Translations under genes and position numbers: made by a program
Assembly (NCBI GenBank): GCA_025360125.1
Contig: JANYCU010000045.1
Coordinates: forward strand, 62,001 to 126,000
From: Armatimonadota bacterium
Lineage (GTDB): Bacteria; Armatimonadota; Fimbriimonadia; Fimbriimonadales; Fimbriimonadaceae
Direction of reading: 5' to 3'
Length of the DNA stretch: 64,000 nt
Part shown: positions 46,661-56,572 of the stretch, piece by piece
Layout: each line of letters starts with the position of its first letter
Position numbering within the stretch: position 1 is the stretch's first letter
Notes under the pieces: model-generated
Told to the model about the DNA's origin: nothing
The model's database searches: none
Seen by the model: the letters and a program-made list of their open reading frames with translations, nothing else

Positions 46661-48040
46661 TTAACCAATCAGCGGACCAAGGACCAGGGCCATGATCAGC
46701 GTTGCGCCATTGTGTAAGGAATGAAGCATGATGTTGGAGACCAGGGACTTTGTTTGGTAGCTGACTGCGCAGAGCATGAGGCCAACTCCCATGAGCACCG
46801 GAATGCCCACCATGCCTTGCGGATGGATCGACGCAAAGATAAAGCTCGAAAGCAAAGCGGCTTGAAGTGGCCGTCCAAACACTTTGATGAAGGACGGAAA
46901 AAGTATGCCTCGGAAGAAGATCTCTTCCCATATTGGCGCGATAACACATGCTCCAATCAAGACTTTGATAACCTCTATTGTCTTAGGGTGGTTAACTAAT
47001 TCCTCGGCCGCTGGGTGGGCGCCACCTGGCAAAAACTTGGAGAGTACGCCAGAAATCATGACCATTCCTAGCAGGATTGGGAGATTGGCAAAGAATGCGG
47101 CAAAAGTCCAGCCAAGTTTTTCAGCGAACTTATCAAAGGATAGGCCGATGGCCTTTGGGGTGATGCGCCAACCAAATACTGGGAGCTTGAAGCAAAGGAA
47201 AATGACGCCAAAAAATGGAAGATAGGCCAGCAATTCTACGCCAGATCCGTTCTTTTTGGCGATCAGGGCTTCACCAGTTCCGGCGATGAAATACGCCATA
47301 AAAATGATAAGCCCGACAAACATCAGTCGGTCAATTTTGCCCCAGTCCGTTGAAACGAATGGAATGCCTCTTGGAAGCAGGCGTCCAGCCTGCCTTTGGA
47401 AAAAATAGATGTACCAGAGCACCATTCCAATTCCAAGTCCAATAACGGCTGCAACACCAATGAGAGTTGGTAGCATAGCGCGACTCGGAGGAAACGTGGT
47501 GGCTCGGATGGATTTATCACCGAATTGTTCTTTGACCTGGACCGCAGCAATTCGATCAGAAAGGTCCTTTTTTCCGATCAGTTCAACGAGGGCCAGCGCC
47601 TCGGCTTTTTTTGGCTTTGGGTCCAAATAGAGCTTTGCGAATGCCTGGTTCTTGGGGTCACTCGATTTGGCAAGGTTTTTGAGATCGTCTTGAAATGGGG
47701 TCTCGTTGTCTTCGAGTCGGAGGACCACCCTTAGTTTTTGGGCTTGAGCGGAATGCTTGGAAGGCACGAGCAGTTTTTCAATTTGATCGTCAAAAAGGTG
47801 CATTGTCCGGTCGGATTTCGTATCCGGATTTACGCTCTTCATACACAGCTTTAGTTCGATGCTGGTGTCTTTGACTTGGTCGGATTCTGCGACCGGGTTT
47901 TTGCTGTCGAAAAACGTGAGTGAACTGCCAATGAATGCCACAAAAAAGAGGGCGAAGACGAACCAAACCCAAGGCATTCGCGGCAAAGGCGGGTCGGTTT
48001 GGCTTGGAGAGAGATCGAATTCTAAGGGCTGAACATCCAT
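46661..48040 (-). CDS. CPBP family intramembrane metalloprotease
   Basis: APIWEEIFFRGILFPS and FIFASIHPQG motifs, C-terminal multi-TM. Confidence 0.88.
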   Translation of the reverse strand: MDVQPLEFDLSPSQTDPPLPRMPWVWFVFALFFVAFIGSSLTFFDSKNPVAESDQVKDTSIELKLCMKSVNPDTKSDRTMHLFDDQIEKLLVPSKHSAQAQKLRVVLRLEDNETPFQDDLKNLAKSSDPKNQAFAKLYLDPKPKKAEALALVELIGKKDLSDRIAAVQVKEQFGDKSIRATTFPPSRAMLPTLIGVAAVIGLGIGMVLWYIYFFQRQAGRLLPRGIPFVSTDWGKIDRLMFVGLIIFMAYFIAGTGEALIAKKNGSGVELLAYLPFFGVIFLCFKLPVFGWRITPKAIGLSFDKFAEKLGWTFAAFFANLPILLGMVMISGVLSKFLPGGAHPAAEELVNHPKTIEVIKVLIGACVIAPIWEEIFFRGILFPSFIKVFGRPLQAALLSSFIFASIHPQGMVGIPVLMGVGLMLCAVSYQTKSLVSNIMLHSLHNGATLIMALVLGPLIG

Positions 48041-48086
48041 CGATTTGTTTTTCTTCCTTCAATGTACCGCCGGTACACTGTCGTGA

Positions 48087-49082
48087 ATGCGACTTACGCA
48101 CATGGTTACTTGCGCTGGTTGAGCGGCTAAGCTGGGTCCAACCCAGTTGACGGAGGTTCTCCGTCAGATTCCGCCAAGCCAAAATCCGAATCTGCTCGTT
48201 GGTCTGGAAACACGCGACGACGCAGGGGTATTTCGTATCTCGGATTCCGTAGCGCTGGTGCAAACCGTGGACTTCTTTACGCCTGTCGTAGACGACCCTT
48301 ATGCGTTTGGCCAGATTGCCGCCGCAAACTCGCTGAGCGACATCTATGCGATGGGTGGTCGCCCACTTACAGTGTTGAATATTGCGTGCTTTGATCCTGA
48401 AGCGGCCCCTCCGGAAGTTTGGGCGGCAATCCTTCGTGGAGGTGCGGACAAATGCATTGAGGCTGGTACGTCGATTCTCGGCGGACACAGTGTGGTTGAC
48501 AAGGAGCCAAAGTTTGGGATGGCGGTCACGGGGACAATCGATCCCAGCCGGATGTTCGCCAATACTGAGGCGAAAATCGGCGATTGGATTTATCTCACAA
48601 AGCCGCTTGGCACCGGAATTGTCACGACTGCGGCGAAGTTTGACGACTGTCCACCTGAGACTTTGGCAGATGCGATTGCCAGCATGTCGATGCTGAATGA
48701 CAAAGCGGCGGAGTTGGGGCATAAGTATGGGGTCCGCTGTGCGACGGATATTACGGGATTTGGGTTAGCGGGGCATCTTTACAATGTTGCCCGAAGTTCG
48801 GAAGTTGGGATCGAGATTTTTGTTGACAAGTTGCCTGTCTTTACGGGTCTGCGCGAACTGGTTGAGCGAAACAATGTCACAGTTGGTGGCAAGAAAAATC
48901 GAGATTTCATCGGCGAGCGATTCGTTGTTGGTCCTGGCGTCGAGGCATGGCAGATTGAGGTGGTTATTGATCCACAGACGAGTGGTGGGTTGGCCTTGTT
49001 TACGGCAGAAGAGATTCCGGGAATGGAGCCGATTGGGGTTGTGCGAGAAGGACAGGCGGGGATTCGGCTTGTGACTGGGTAA
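48087..49082 (+). CDS. selD: Selenide, water dikinase, selenocysteine-containing (TGA 48120-48122 read as Sec)
   Basis: MRLTHMVTCAGUAAKLGPTQLTEVLRQIPP is in frame with the 48147 ORF; TGA falls at the SelD catalytic Cys/Sec site. Confidence 0.93.
48123..48166 (+). promoter_or_regulatory. Candidate bacterial SECIS hairpin(s)
   Basis: AAGCTGGGT-CCA-ACCCAGTT directly after TGA, then ACGGAG-GTT-CTCCGT. Confidence 0.65.
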
Positions 49083-49110
49083 TCGCTTTTTTCAGCGAAG
49101 CAGGCTTCGC

Positions 49111-49144
49111 AGGCCAAAGCGCGAACAGGTTCGCGCACTCCCAA
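49111..49144. repeat. AGGCCAAA-stem-ACTCCCAA palindromic repeat
   Basis: AGGCCAAA[GCGCGAAC-AG-GTTCGCGC]ACTCCCAA. Confidence 0.85.
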
Positions 49145-49151
49145 AAAGAAA

Positions 49152-50000
49152 TTAAAGAATGTCTCGTAGTCTCTTTCGTTGGGCGATGACTCGCAGTTTT
49201 CGGATGGCTTGAACTTCGATTTGCCGAACTCGTTCCTTCGAAATTTGTAGGGCATCGGCGATCTCATCAGTTTGGAGTCCCGAGCCATTCATTCTGAATC
49301 GAAGTGACATGACTTTTTGTTCTCTTTCGTTGAGTTCGGTAAGAATCTGTTGAAGTTCGCCAACGACAGCTTCTTTTACTGCTTTGTTTTCGGGATCAAA
49401 TTCGCCATCGTCTCGAATCATGCCCGCTAGCGTGGTTCCTGAGCCATCGCCCACCGGGTTATCGAGGGATAGGATATCTTGGGCAGCAGAAATCACGTTG
49501 ATGAGCTTTCTTTCCGACATTCCCATCGCCTGCGCCAACTGCTCGAAAGTTGGTTCTCCGCCAGTAGCGCGGATAAATCGCTCCTTCTCCTTTTCAATCT
49601 TTCGAATGGATTGAGAAATGTGGGCCGGGAGTCTGATTGACTTCCCTTTGTTGTCAATCGCTCGGCCAATGGATTGTCGAATCCAGTGAGTTGCGTAGGT
49701 AGAAAATCGAAAGCCTTTATCGGGATCAAATCGCTCGGTGGCTTGCATTAGGCCAATTGCACCTTCCTGAATGAGATCTTCGAGGGGAATATTGCGACAA
49801 TTGTAGCCCTTGGCAATATTGATCACCAGCCGCATGTTGGCTTCAATGAGGCGCTTTCGGGCGTTTAGGTCGCCCAATCTTGCTGCCCTTGCTAGCTCAG
49901 TTTCAGTTTCAACGGTTAGCAGAGGTTCAAGCGTGAGGCGACTTAAATAACTCGGGAACGAGTCTTCATTGTCAAATTGTGATTGTCGCTGGGCTGACAT
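49152..50000 (-). CDS. RNA polymerase sigma-70 family factor (RpoD/SigA-type regions 2-4)
   Basis: NMRLVINIAKGY, LEDLIQEGAIGLMQATERFDPDKGFRFSTYATHWIRQSIGRAI. Confidence 0.95.
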   Translation of the reverse strand: MSAQRQSQFDNEDSFPSYLSRLTLEPLLTVETETELARAARLGDLNARKRLIEANMRLVINIAKGYNCRNIPLEDLIQEGAIGLMQATERFDPDKGFRFSTYATHWIRQSIGRAIDNKGKSIRLPAHISQSIRKIEKEKERFIRATGGEPTFEQLAQAMGMSERKLINVISAAQDILSLDNPVGDGSGTTLAGMIRDDGEFDPENKAVKEAVVGELQQILTELNEREQKVMSLRFRMNGSGLQTDEIADALQISKERVRQIEVQAIRKLRVIAQRKRLRDIL

Positions 50001-50244
50001 TTTTTGCTCTATGCTGAAGTCGACTACCTTTAGTCTGCACTTTTGACCTATGGCTAAAACCGCAAGTTCTATGCCATGTCCCCAAAAAAATGGTTTCTTG
50101 GTACTGTTGACGACTAAACCAGACCGTTAGTTTCGCTTTCGCGGGTTTTCCTTGCTTTAGTATTGCCGCATTTGCCTTTTTGCCAATCCGGCATCTTTTA
50201 CAACAATTCATCCCGAAGACAATTCTATAATTCATTCAGGACAG

Positions 50245-51231
50245 ATGAACGAAGAAGCATTAGTAGACCGCCGCATTGCGGATTGGAAACGGCTTGAAGA
50301 GCTTTGCGCGATTTCTGACGTCCGAATGAAGTCGCTGAGCAACCGAGAAATCTTGGAATTTGTTCGCTTATATCGTCGGGCTTCGACCGATCTTTCCTTG
50401 ATTCGAACCCGAAGTGCGAATGAACCGTTGGCGATGTATCTCAACAACCTGGTTGGGCGCGCCCACGGAATCCTTTACAAGCAGCCGCCAAAACCGATTA
50501 TCAAAGCGATTGGCGACATGCTCAATGAGACTGCGCTCACCTTTCGACGAAACAAGCCATTTTTTTGGGCATCCTTCAGCATTCTCTTTGGATCGGCCTT
50601 TCTCATCTACTTCTTGATTTGGAAGGACCACTCATTTTTGTCGCTGTTCATTCAGCCCGGGGACAAGAATATTGAAGCCTGGAAGAAGGGCGGTTTTGAA
50701 GGTCGAGGCGTCGGCGAAGGCGGCCTGATGACCTTCTTTTATGCGGGTCATAACCCTCAGGTCTCGATTATTGAAGGCGCGATTGGGGCAGCATCGATGG
50801 GATTCTATTCGATTGTGCTTTTGTTTCAGAATGGCGCGATTTTGGGAGCTTTGGCGAGCGAAATGCAGTCGGTACACAAACTTCCCTTCTTGATCAGTTC
50901 ATTGGTCCCGCACGGAGTTCCGGAACTGAGCGGAATTATTTTCGCGGGTGCGGCTGGTCTTCGGTTTGGTTGGGCGATTTTGGTTCCCGGGGTTTATTCC
51001 CGCGGGGAATCGCTTCGCCGTTCGGCGAAGGACGGGGTCACGATGATCGTGACAGGTGTCTTTCTTTGTTTTATTGCTGCTCCGATCGAAGGGTTTTTTA
51101 GCTTTAGTCCGCACATCCCCCAAATTGTGAAATTCATCTTTGGCTGCGTCTCGTTAGCGGCTTGGGTCTATTTCTGGTCCTTTTTTGGAAAAGCTCCTTC
51201 CCTTGACAATCCTCAGTTAGAATTAAAATAG
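50245..51231 (+). CDS. SpoIIM-like (DUF95) integral membrane protein
   Basis: Multi-TM; HGVPELSGIIFAGAAGLRFG motif. Confidence 0.82.
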   Translation: MNEEALVDRRIADWKRLEELCAISDVRMKSLSNREILEFVRLYRRASTDLSLIRTRSANEPLAMYLNNLVGRAHGILYKQPPKPIIKAIGDMLNETALTFRRNKPFFWASFSILFGSAFLIYFLIWKDHSFLSLFIQPGDKNIEAWKKGGFEGRGVGEGGLMTFFYAGHNPQVSIIEGAIGAASMGFYSIVLLFQNGAILGALASEMQSVHKLPFLISSLVPHGVPELSGIIFAGAAGLRFGWAILVPGVYSRGESLRRSAKDGVTMIVTGVFLCFIAAPIEGFFSFSPHIPQIVKFIFGCVSLAAWVYFWSFFGKAPSLDNPQLELK

Positions 51232-51582
51232 ATGCCGCATATTCTCCTTGAGACGACCAGTGACGTTGTCGAAAACCAGGATGTCGTCGACATTCTGGAA
51301 CGACTGGTTAAGAAGCTTTCAACTTTTGAATCGGTCAGTTCGGCTGCGATTAAGGCATATCACGGCCTCCGCCATACTTGGCACATGGGAGACGGCGCTC
51401 CGGCAGGATTTATTCATTGTGAAGTGGCGATCTTGACCGGGCGATCGCCTGAGTTGAAGGCCGCAATTGCCGACGGGATGCACGCTGAATTGCTCGAATG
51501 CTTCCACGCGTCCCGTGATAGCAAGGAGGCGAGCATTACCCTCGAGCTCAGGGAAATGGAAAAAGAGACGTATCGGAAATAA
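51232..51582 (+). CDS. 5-carboxymethyl-2-hydroxymuconate isomerase/tautomerase-like protein
   Basis: MPHILLETTSDV N-terminus, size and pattern. Confidence 0.7.
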   Translation: MPHILLETTSDVVENQDVVDILERLVKKLSTFESVSSAAIKAYHGLRHTWHMGDGAPAGFIHCEVAILTGRSPELKAAIADGMHAELLECFHASRDSKEASITLELREMEKETYRK

Positions 51583-51602
51583 TCAGGGCAAGGGCGGAAG
51601 GA

Positions 51603-51630
51603 GCCGTCAGCCGTCAGCCGTCAGCCGTCA
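51603..51630. repeat. Heptamer tandem repeat (GCCGTCA)4
   Basis: Perfect 7-bp units, 20 nt after a stop codon. Confidence 0.95.
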
Positions 51631-51750
51631 AAGCGGCTCTTACACTTTTCAAATGGGTACCTTTGCCACTTAAATAATTCCCAAACAAAAATTAAATACT
51701 CCCCGCTAATAATTCTCGCAACGAGCTTCGGTTCGTGTAGGAGAAAGCGA

Positions 51751-52992
51751 ATGATCAAACGCAAGAAAATTGCCGCCGTGGGATCGGCTTCGGCACTTGT
51801 CATGTTCCTGTTAGGAGCGTGCGGTGGGTCGAGCCTCGATTCCCCATTTGGGATCATCACCCTGTCCGGAAATCCAGGAGGTGGCCCATATAATTTGGGC
51901 GAGCCTTTGAAGGGATTGTCCGGCTCTGACCTGGCTGCCTTTAACGATGGACTTATCAATTTTGCGAAGAAAGAAGTCAAATCGGATGGACTTGGCCCGG
52001 TATTTAACGGAGAGTCTTGTGCTCAATGCCATTTTAAGGGTGCCATTGGTGGAGCTGGAAACGACCTTCAATTGACTCGGGTGACGAGAATTGGAGGGAT
52101 GCGAGCGGGTAAGTACAGCGACCTGGCTGACTTAGGTGGTCCAGTTCTGCAGGCTCGATCGCTTAAAGAGTTCGATCCTACTTATCCTATTCCTGGGGAG
52201 GTCGTACCGCCGGGCACTCAGTTCGTATCGCATCGAATCACGACGCCGCTCTTTGGCGCCGGATTGATCGAGGCGATTTCGGATTCGACCATTTTGGCAC
52301 GTACTCAGATGCGGCTTCCAGATGGAGTCGCGGGAATCGCCAACATGGAGCTCAACCCTGAAACCAATCAGATGGAAGTCAGCCGATTCGGATGGAAAGC
52401 GCAGCACTCAAGTTTGAGTGTCTTCGCGGGCGATGCTTATTTGAACGAGATGGGAATTACAACCCCGCTCTTTCCGAATGAGAACCTGCCTCAGGGACAT
52501 CCGATTCCTCCGGGAGCGGATATCGTTGCTGATCCGGAGGATGACGAAGACGTCGTTAAGTTTGCGGCGTTCATGCGCCTGTTGGCCCCCCCAAGTCGAG
52601 CTCCGCTCACGGTAAATGCAAAGAAGGGAGAAATTCTTTTTAGCCAAATTGGCTGTGCCAATTGCCATGTGCCTGCGATGACAACGGGAGTCAATGCTAA
52701 TCCGGCTCTCAGCCAAAAGGAAGTCCCCCTCTATTCGGATCTGTTGGTTCACCACATGGGTCCGCAATTGGCGGATGGAATTATTCAAGGAAAGGCAACG
52801 GGAGATATGTTCCGCACGGCTCCTCTTTGGGGCTTGTCGAAGCGCATCTTCTTCATGCATGACGGTCGAGCGACCAGCTTTGATGGGGCCGTTTTTACCC
52901 ATGGAGGCGAGGCCGAGCGAGCTAAGCAGCGGTTTATTGCGCTGAAGCTCGGAGAGCGGAGTGCGATGATGGAGTTCTTAAGTTCGCTGTAA
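51751..52992 (+). CDS. DUF1111-type di-haem thiol oxidoreductase-like lipoprotein
   Basis: Lipobox LLGAC, CAQCH and CANCH haem motifs, FMHDGRA. Confidence 0.85.
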   Translation: MIKRKKIAAVGSASALVMFLLGACGGSSLDSPFGIITLSGNPGGGPYNLGEPLKGLSGSDLAAFNDGLINFAKKEVKSDGLGPVFNGESCAQCHFKGAIGGAGNDLQLTRVTRIGGMRAGKYSDLADLGGPVLQARSLKEFDPTYPIPGEVVPPGTQFVSHRITTPLFGAGLIEAISDSTILARTQMRLPDGVAGIANMELNPETNQMEVSRFGWKAQHSSLSVFAGDAYLNEMGITTPLFPNENLPQGHPIPPGADIVADPEDDEDVVKFAAFMRLLAPPSRAPLTVNAKKGEILFSQIGCANCHVPAMTTGVNANPALSQKEVPLYSDLLVHHMGPQLADGIIQGKATGDMFRTAPLWGLSKRIFFMHDGRATSFDGAVFTHGGEAERAKQRFIALKLGERSAMMEFLSSL

Positions 52993-53073
52993 GGAGGCTA
53001 CTAGCTGCGAGCCGCAACTTCGCTTGTGGCTTGTGGCTTTTTTTTTGGCGTAATAAATAACTTAGCTTTGATG

Positions 53074-53276
53074 GCGGACAAGCCGCCGGGGTCGCTCGCG
53101 ACGCAAGAATAACCTCCGGGCAAAGAGGAGCGACCTTGGACTTAGGACGGTTTCGGTCTATCCAGGGGTCAGAACTCCTATTTCGCTAGGGCTCATTGAA
53201 ATTCTGACCACCTGGCTACTTTCTGTGATCCCTCCGGGATCGGTCTCAAGGAGAACCGAGCAGTTCGTGCAAAGCC
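53074..53276. repeat. Structured intergenic repeat, copy A
   Basis: GGCGG-ACAAG-CCGCC, GTCGCTC/GAGCGAC, GATCCC-TCC-GGGATC; collinear with copy B. Confidence 0.75.
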
Positions 53277-53349
53277 AAGTAAATTGGATTTGAATCCTGC
53301 CGGTTGAGGACATTAAGCAACCAAGAATTGATCCAAGAATTCGGATCGT

Positions 53350-53811
53350 CTAGAGAGCCTTTGCCCCACCAACCAAAAAGGCGTAGACCGCGATATCGGT
53401 ATCTGGGAAGTCGTCGTCGCCTCGGGCTCGTCGCAGGCCACGAAGGTCACCTCGGTGGTACGTTCCATGGTTGATTACGTGTTGGATCATGAACGAGATG
53501 GTCATTTCGTTCGGGTCGCCGTTATATCGCTTATAGGGGATGATGTCCTCGATATCTCGGCCGTCGATGAGGTCGAGCCACATTTTGTTGATCTCTAAGA
53601 GCGATTCGTGGGTGAGTTCCGGCTGGGGGATTTCGGTGGGATTGATTCCGTGACAGCGAAGCACCCACGCCTTTTGAGAGGCGAGGATGTGCTGGAAAAT
53701 TTTTCGATCTCCCTCATTGGCATTTGTTCTGATGAGGCATTCGAGCCACTGTTGATTTGCCCAGAGGTCATATTCCATTCCGCGTCTCAGATAGTTCATG
53801 GTTCCATTCAT
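53350..53811 (-). CDS. DinB family protein
   Basis: MNYLRRGMEYDLWANQQWL, HVINHGTYHRGDLRGL; ATG 53811 chosen over longer ORF. Confidence 0.85.
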   Translation of the reverse strand: MNGTMNYLRRGMEYDLWANQQWLECLIRTNANEGDRKIFQHILASQKAWVLRCHGINPTEIPQPELTHESLLEINKMWLDLIDGRDIEDIIPYKRYNGDPNEMTISFMIQHVINHGTYHRGDLRGLRRARGDDDFPDTDIAVYAFLVGGAKAL

Positions 53812-53844
53812 TCTACTGGCGGAAGTTTCAAGTAATCTCACCGT

Positions 53845-54411
53845 ATGCAAACTCGCGTCGATGCCTTGGAGCTTGTCAAACTTCATACCAAGAGTGACTC
53901 GTTGATTCGACACATGTATGGAGTGGAGACTTGCATGCGTTGGTATGCCAACAAGCTGGGTGAGGATGTCGAATTGTGGGGCATTACGGGCCTTCTCCAC
54001 GACTTTGACTACGAGGCGCACCCAACAGAGCATCCGATGTGGGGGATTGAGCTTTTGAAGGGCACGTCTTATCCCAAATCGATTACGCGAGCGATTGCTT
54101 CTCATTGCCCCGAGCGAACCGGAGTGGAACCAGAATCGTTGATGGAGAAATATCTGTTCGCCTGTGACGAACTGAGCGGACTGATCACGGCGGTGACCTA
54201 CGTTCGACCGAGTAAATCGATTCATGATGTCGAAGTGAAGAGTGTGCTGAAGAAACTGAAAGAAGCTTCGTTTGCCGCAGGTGTCAATCGTGACGATGTC
54301 GCGAAGGGGATGGAACTGATTGGGCTGACGGCTGAGGAGCATATCGGCAACATGATCCAGGCGATGCGCGAGAACGCTTTGGAGCTTGGGCTTCAGGGAA
54401 TTGAAAGCTGA
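53845..54411 (+). CDS. HD domain hydrolase (HDIG-type)
   Basis: GLLHDFDYEAHP, IASHC motifs. Confidence 0.85.
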   Translation: MQTRVDALELVKLHTKSDSLIRHMYGVETCMRWYANKLGEDVELWGITGLLHDFDYEAHPTEHPMWGIELLKGTSYPKSITRAIASHCPERTGVEPESLMEKYLFACDELSGLITAVTYVRPSKSIHDVEVKSVLKKLKEASFAAGVNRDDVAKGMELIGLTAEEHIGNMIQAMRENALELGLQGIES

Positions 54412-54461
54412 TTGCATTCATCATCGGAATTTCCATTCTCGCCCTTGTAATTGGGTCAACC

Positions 54462-55592
54462 TTGCTTGACCTCTTACTAGTTCGTAGTCGACTCAAGGCC
54501 ATCGAGGCCAGAATGCAATTGTTGGGGATTCCATTAGACTGCGATGAATACCTAAAAACATACTTTGGCGGAGAACAACCTAACCACCAACTGGTGGAAA
54601 GCATGGAAAGACTTCCCTCGATTCAACGGCCAACTCAATCTGGGCCTACACCTCCACCGTTGAGTTTTGAGCAAGTCCAAGAGTACATTGACTGCTTCGT
54701 TCAATTGCCGATTGAACGGACCGTTCCCCGTAACTTCCTGCTAACACGAGACGGTTCCTTTAGCGACGTGATTGTTGGTGTCCGCATGGCTGCCAGGGCT
54801 ATATTTGTTCAATTTAAAGGCAATTCCCATCCCCTACCTGAAACCATTCGTGCTTTTCGAGCCGTTTGCCGAATTCAAGCAACCCTGGCTCGGTCGCCGT
54901 CTACCCTTCCTCGAATCTGCGAATACATGACTCTCAACTACGCGGCTTCATTCTTCGCGGCACTGATGGCCCACTCTCAGATCGACAGGGAAAGCTACCA
55001 AAAGATTCGGCTGGCAGTTGACGAATTGCTAATTCAAAACAGCCTTGATGAAATGCTTATTGGAGAAATTGGGATTACCTATTTTAGGAGATTTACCCAG
55101 TTCCCAAAGGAAGAGTACATCGAGTGCGTCAAGATTTTGCCTCCCACTCGAAAGCTCTCGAAACTACATTTCTCCATGTTCTTAAAGTGTTATGCACCGA
55201 TGCTTGCAGCTCCGATTGAAATTGGTTATCTACATCGTTCCCTACGAGCACTTCAGTCGTTACGAGATCGAAAGTCGGACTTCGGATTGACTGACCTCAT
55301 CAAGGCATTTGAACCGATCGAAAATCCCTTGAGTCTATACAAGGGCCTCAGCAATGATCGAGACACATTCGTCGGATTATTTCAGGCATACGAAACTGAG
55401 GGTTTGAGGTCATTAGTCAAGCAATGGATGGTTTTGACGCTTGACCGACTCGAAGGAATGAGCTATGGAAACTCCGCGCTTAATGCAGAGCATGCTGAAA
55501 TCTTGATCAGTCAACACGAATCGGTACTGAAGATCAAGAGTTACCGTGTTAATGCAAAGAGCCACCGAGTTCAGCTTCCCGATTGGCGGTAA
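54462..55592 (+). CDS. Hypothetical protein
   Basis: 376-aa ORF, no recognised family. Confidence 0.55.
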   Translation: MLDLLLVRSRLKAIEARMQLLGIPLDCDEYLKTYFGGEQPNHQLVESMERLPSIQRPTQSGPTPPPLSFEQVQEYIDCFVQLPIERTVPRNFLLTRDGSFSDVIVGVRMAARAIFVQFKGNSHPLPETIRAFRAVCRIQATLARSPSTLPRICEYMTLNYAASFFAALMAHSQIDRESYQKIRLAVDELLIQNSLDEMLIGEIGITYFRRFTQFPKEEYIECVKILPPTRKLSKLHFSMFLKCYAPMLAAPIEIGYLHRSLRALQSLRDRKSDFGLTDLIKAFEPIENPLSLYKGLSNDRDTFVGLFQAYETEGLRSLVKQWMVLTLDRLEGMSYGNSALNAEHAEILISQHESVLKIKSYRVNAKSHRVQLPDWR

Positions 55593-55602
55593 TCTAGCTG
55601 AA

Positions 55603-55764
55603 ATGGCAAAGCCGAGAACCAATACTCCGTTTCCTTGGATCGTCTTTTTGCTCCTGGTTGTGTCATTCGTCGTTTTCTGGATTTTGCCGACTCAACGTCC
55701 GCCATCGGAGATCTTTCTTAACTATCATCCGATCACAAAGCGACCAGCATCTTCAACTCCCTGA
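55603..55764 (+). CDS. Small single-TM protein
   Basis: FPWIVFLLLVVSFVVFWILP. Confidence 0.45.
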   Translation: MAKPRTNTPFPWIVFLLLVVSFVVFWILPTQRPPSEIFLNYHPITKRPASSTP

Positions 55765-55778
55765 GGTACCTTTTAACC

Positions 55779-56297
55779 GTGCTCACAACGCTTTTCATCG
55801 CCACTAGCCTCGACGGTTATATCGCGGGCCCTGACGATGATGTGTCATGGCTTTTCACCGACGCCGACTACGGATTCGATGAATTCTATACGACGGTAGA
55901 CACGTTGATCATGGGTCGAGGAACCTATAACGTCCTTCAGAAAATGGGACGCTGGCCGTATCACGACAAACGAACCATGGTCGTCACCCGAAGCGAAAAG
56001 ATAGAGATTACGACTCCGAATACGGCGTATTTCAATGGTCCTTTGCCCGATCTTGAGGAGTTGCTTAAGGAACAAGGGGTGCAGCGTTCTTGGTTGGTCG
56101 GCGGTGGCGAGCTTATCGCCAGCTATTTGAACGCACACTTGGTTGAAGAAGTCGTCGTTTCGGTTCATCCGATTTTGTTGGGGCACGGCGTTCCACTTTT
56201 CCCCACGAGTATTCCCAGTACGCGATTGCAGTTGCTGGATGCCGAATCGTTCGACAGCGGCTTGGTGCAGTTGCGGTACAAGATTAAGCGGAGCTAG
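55779..56297 (+). CDS. RibD C-terminal/dihydrofolate reductase-like protein
   Basis: ATSLDGYIAGPDDDVSWL, IMGRGTYNVL, LVGGGELIASYLN. Confidence 0.9.
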   Translation: MLTTLFIATSLDGYIAGPDDDVSWLFTDADYGFDEFYTTVDTLIMGRGTYNVLQKMGRWPYHDKRTMVVTRSEKIEITTPNTAYFNGPLPDLEELLKEQGVQRSWLVGGGELIASYLNAHLVEEVVVSVHPILLGHGVPLFPTSIPSTRLQLLDAESFDSGLVQLRYKIKRS

Positions 56298-56357
56298 ACT
56301 GTCGGCTCTCGGCTTCCTGCTTTCGGATAATTTCATTTGCACAGTTGGGAAATCATC

Positions 56358-56413
56358 CACCCCGTCTGTCTGGCAAAGTCACCAGACTGCCGCCCCTCCC
56401 AGCTTCGGAGGGG
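56358..56413. repeat. CACCCC-hairpin intergenic palindromic element, second copy
   Basis: CACCCCGTCT, GTCTGG/CCAGAC, CCCCTCC/GGAGGGG. Confidence 0.6.
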
Positions 56414-56572
56414 ATCTTAGTTTCGCAACCTTGAAAAGCAATCGGCATTCCCTCGGGACGGGGAGAATTCTGCAATTTGTCATGAAACTCTACTGGCAAG
56501 GATTCGGACTAATTTCTCCAACTTCCTCGACTTGAGCCATAATTTTCTTATGCTGAAGGGCGCTGATGCGTT

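Noticed and set aside
47790-48722. 310-aa minus-strand ORF
   Set aside because: Spans the CPBP gene 5' part in another frame and the opposite strand of selD; no protein-like pattern.
53812-54417. N-terminal extension of the DinB-family ORF
   Set aside because: Antisense to the HD-domain gene; DinB homology starts at ATG 53811.
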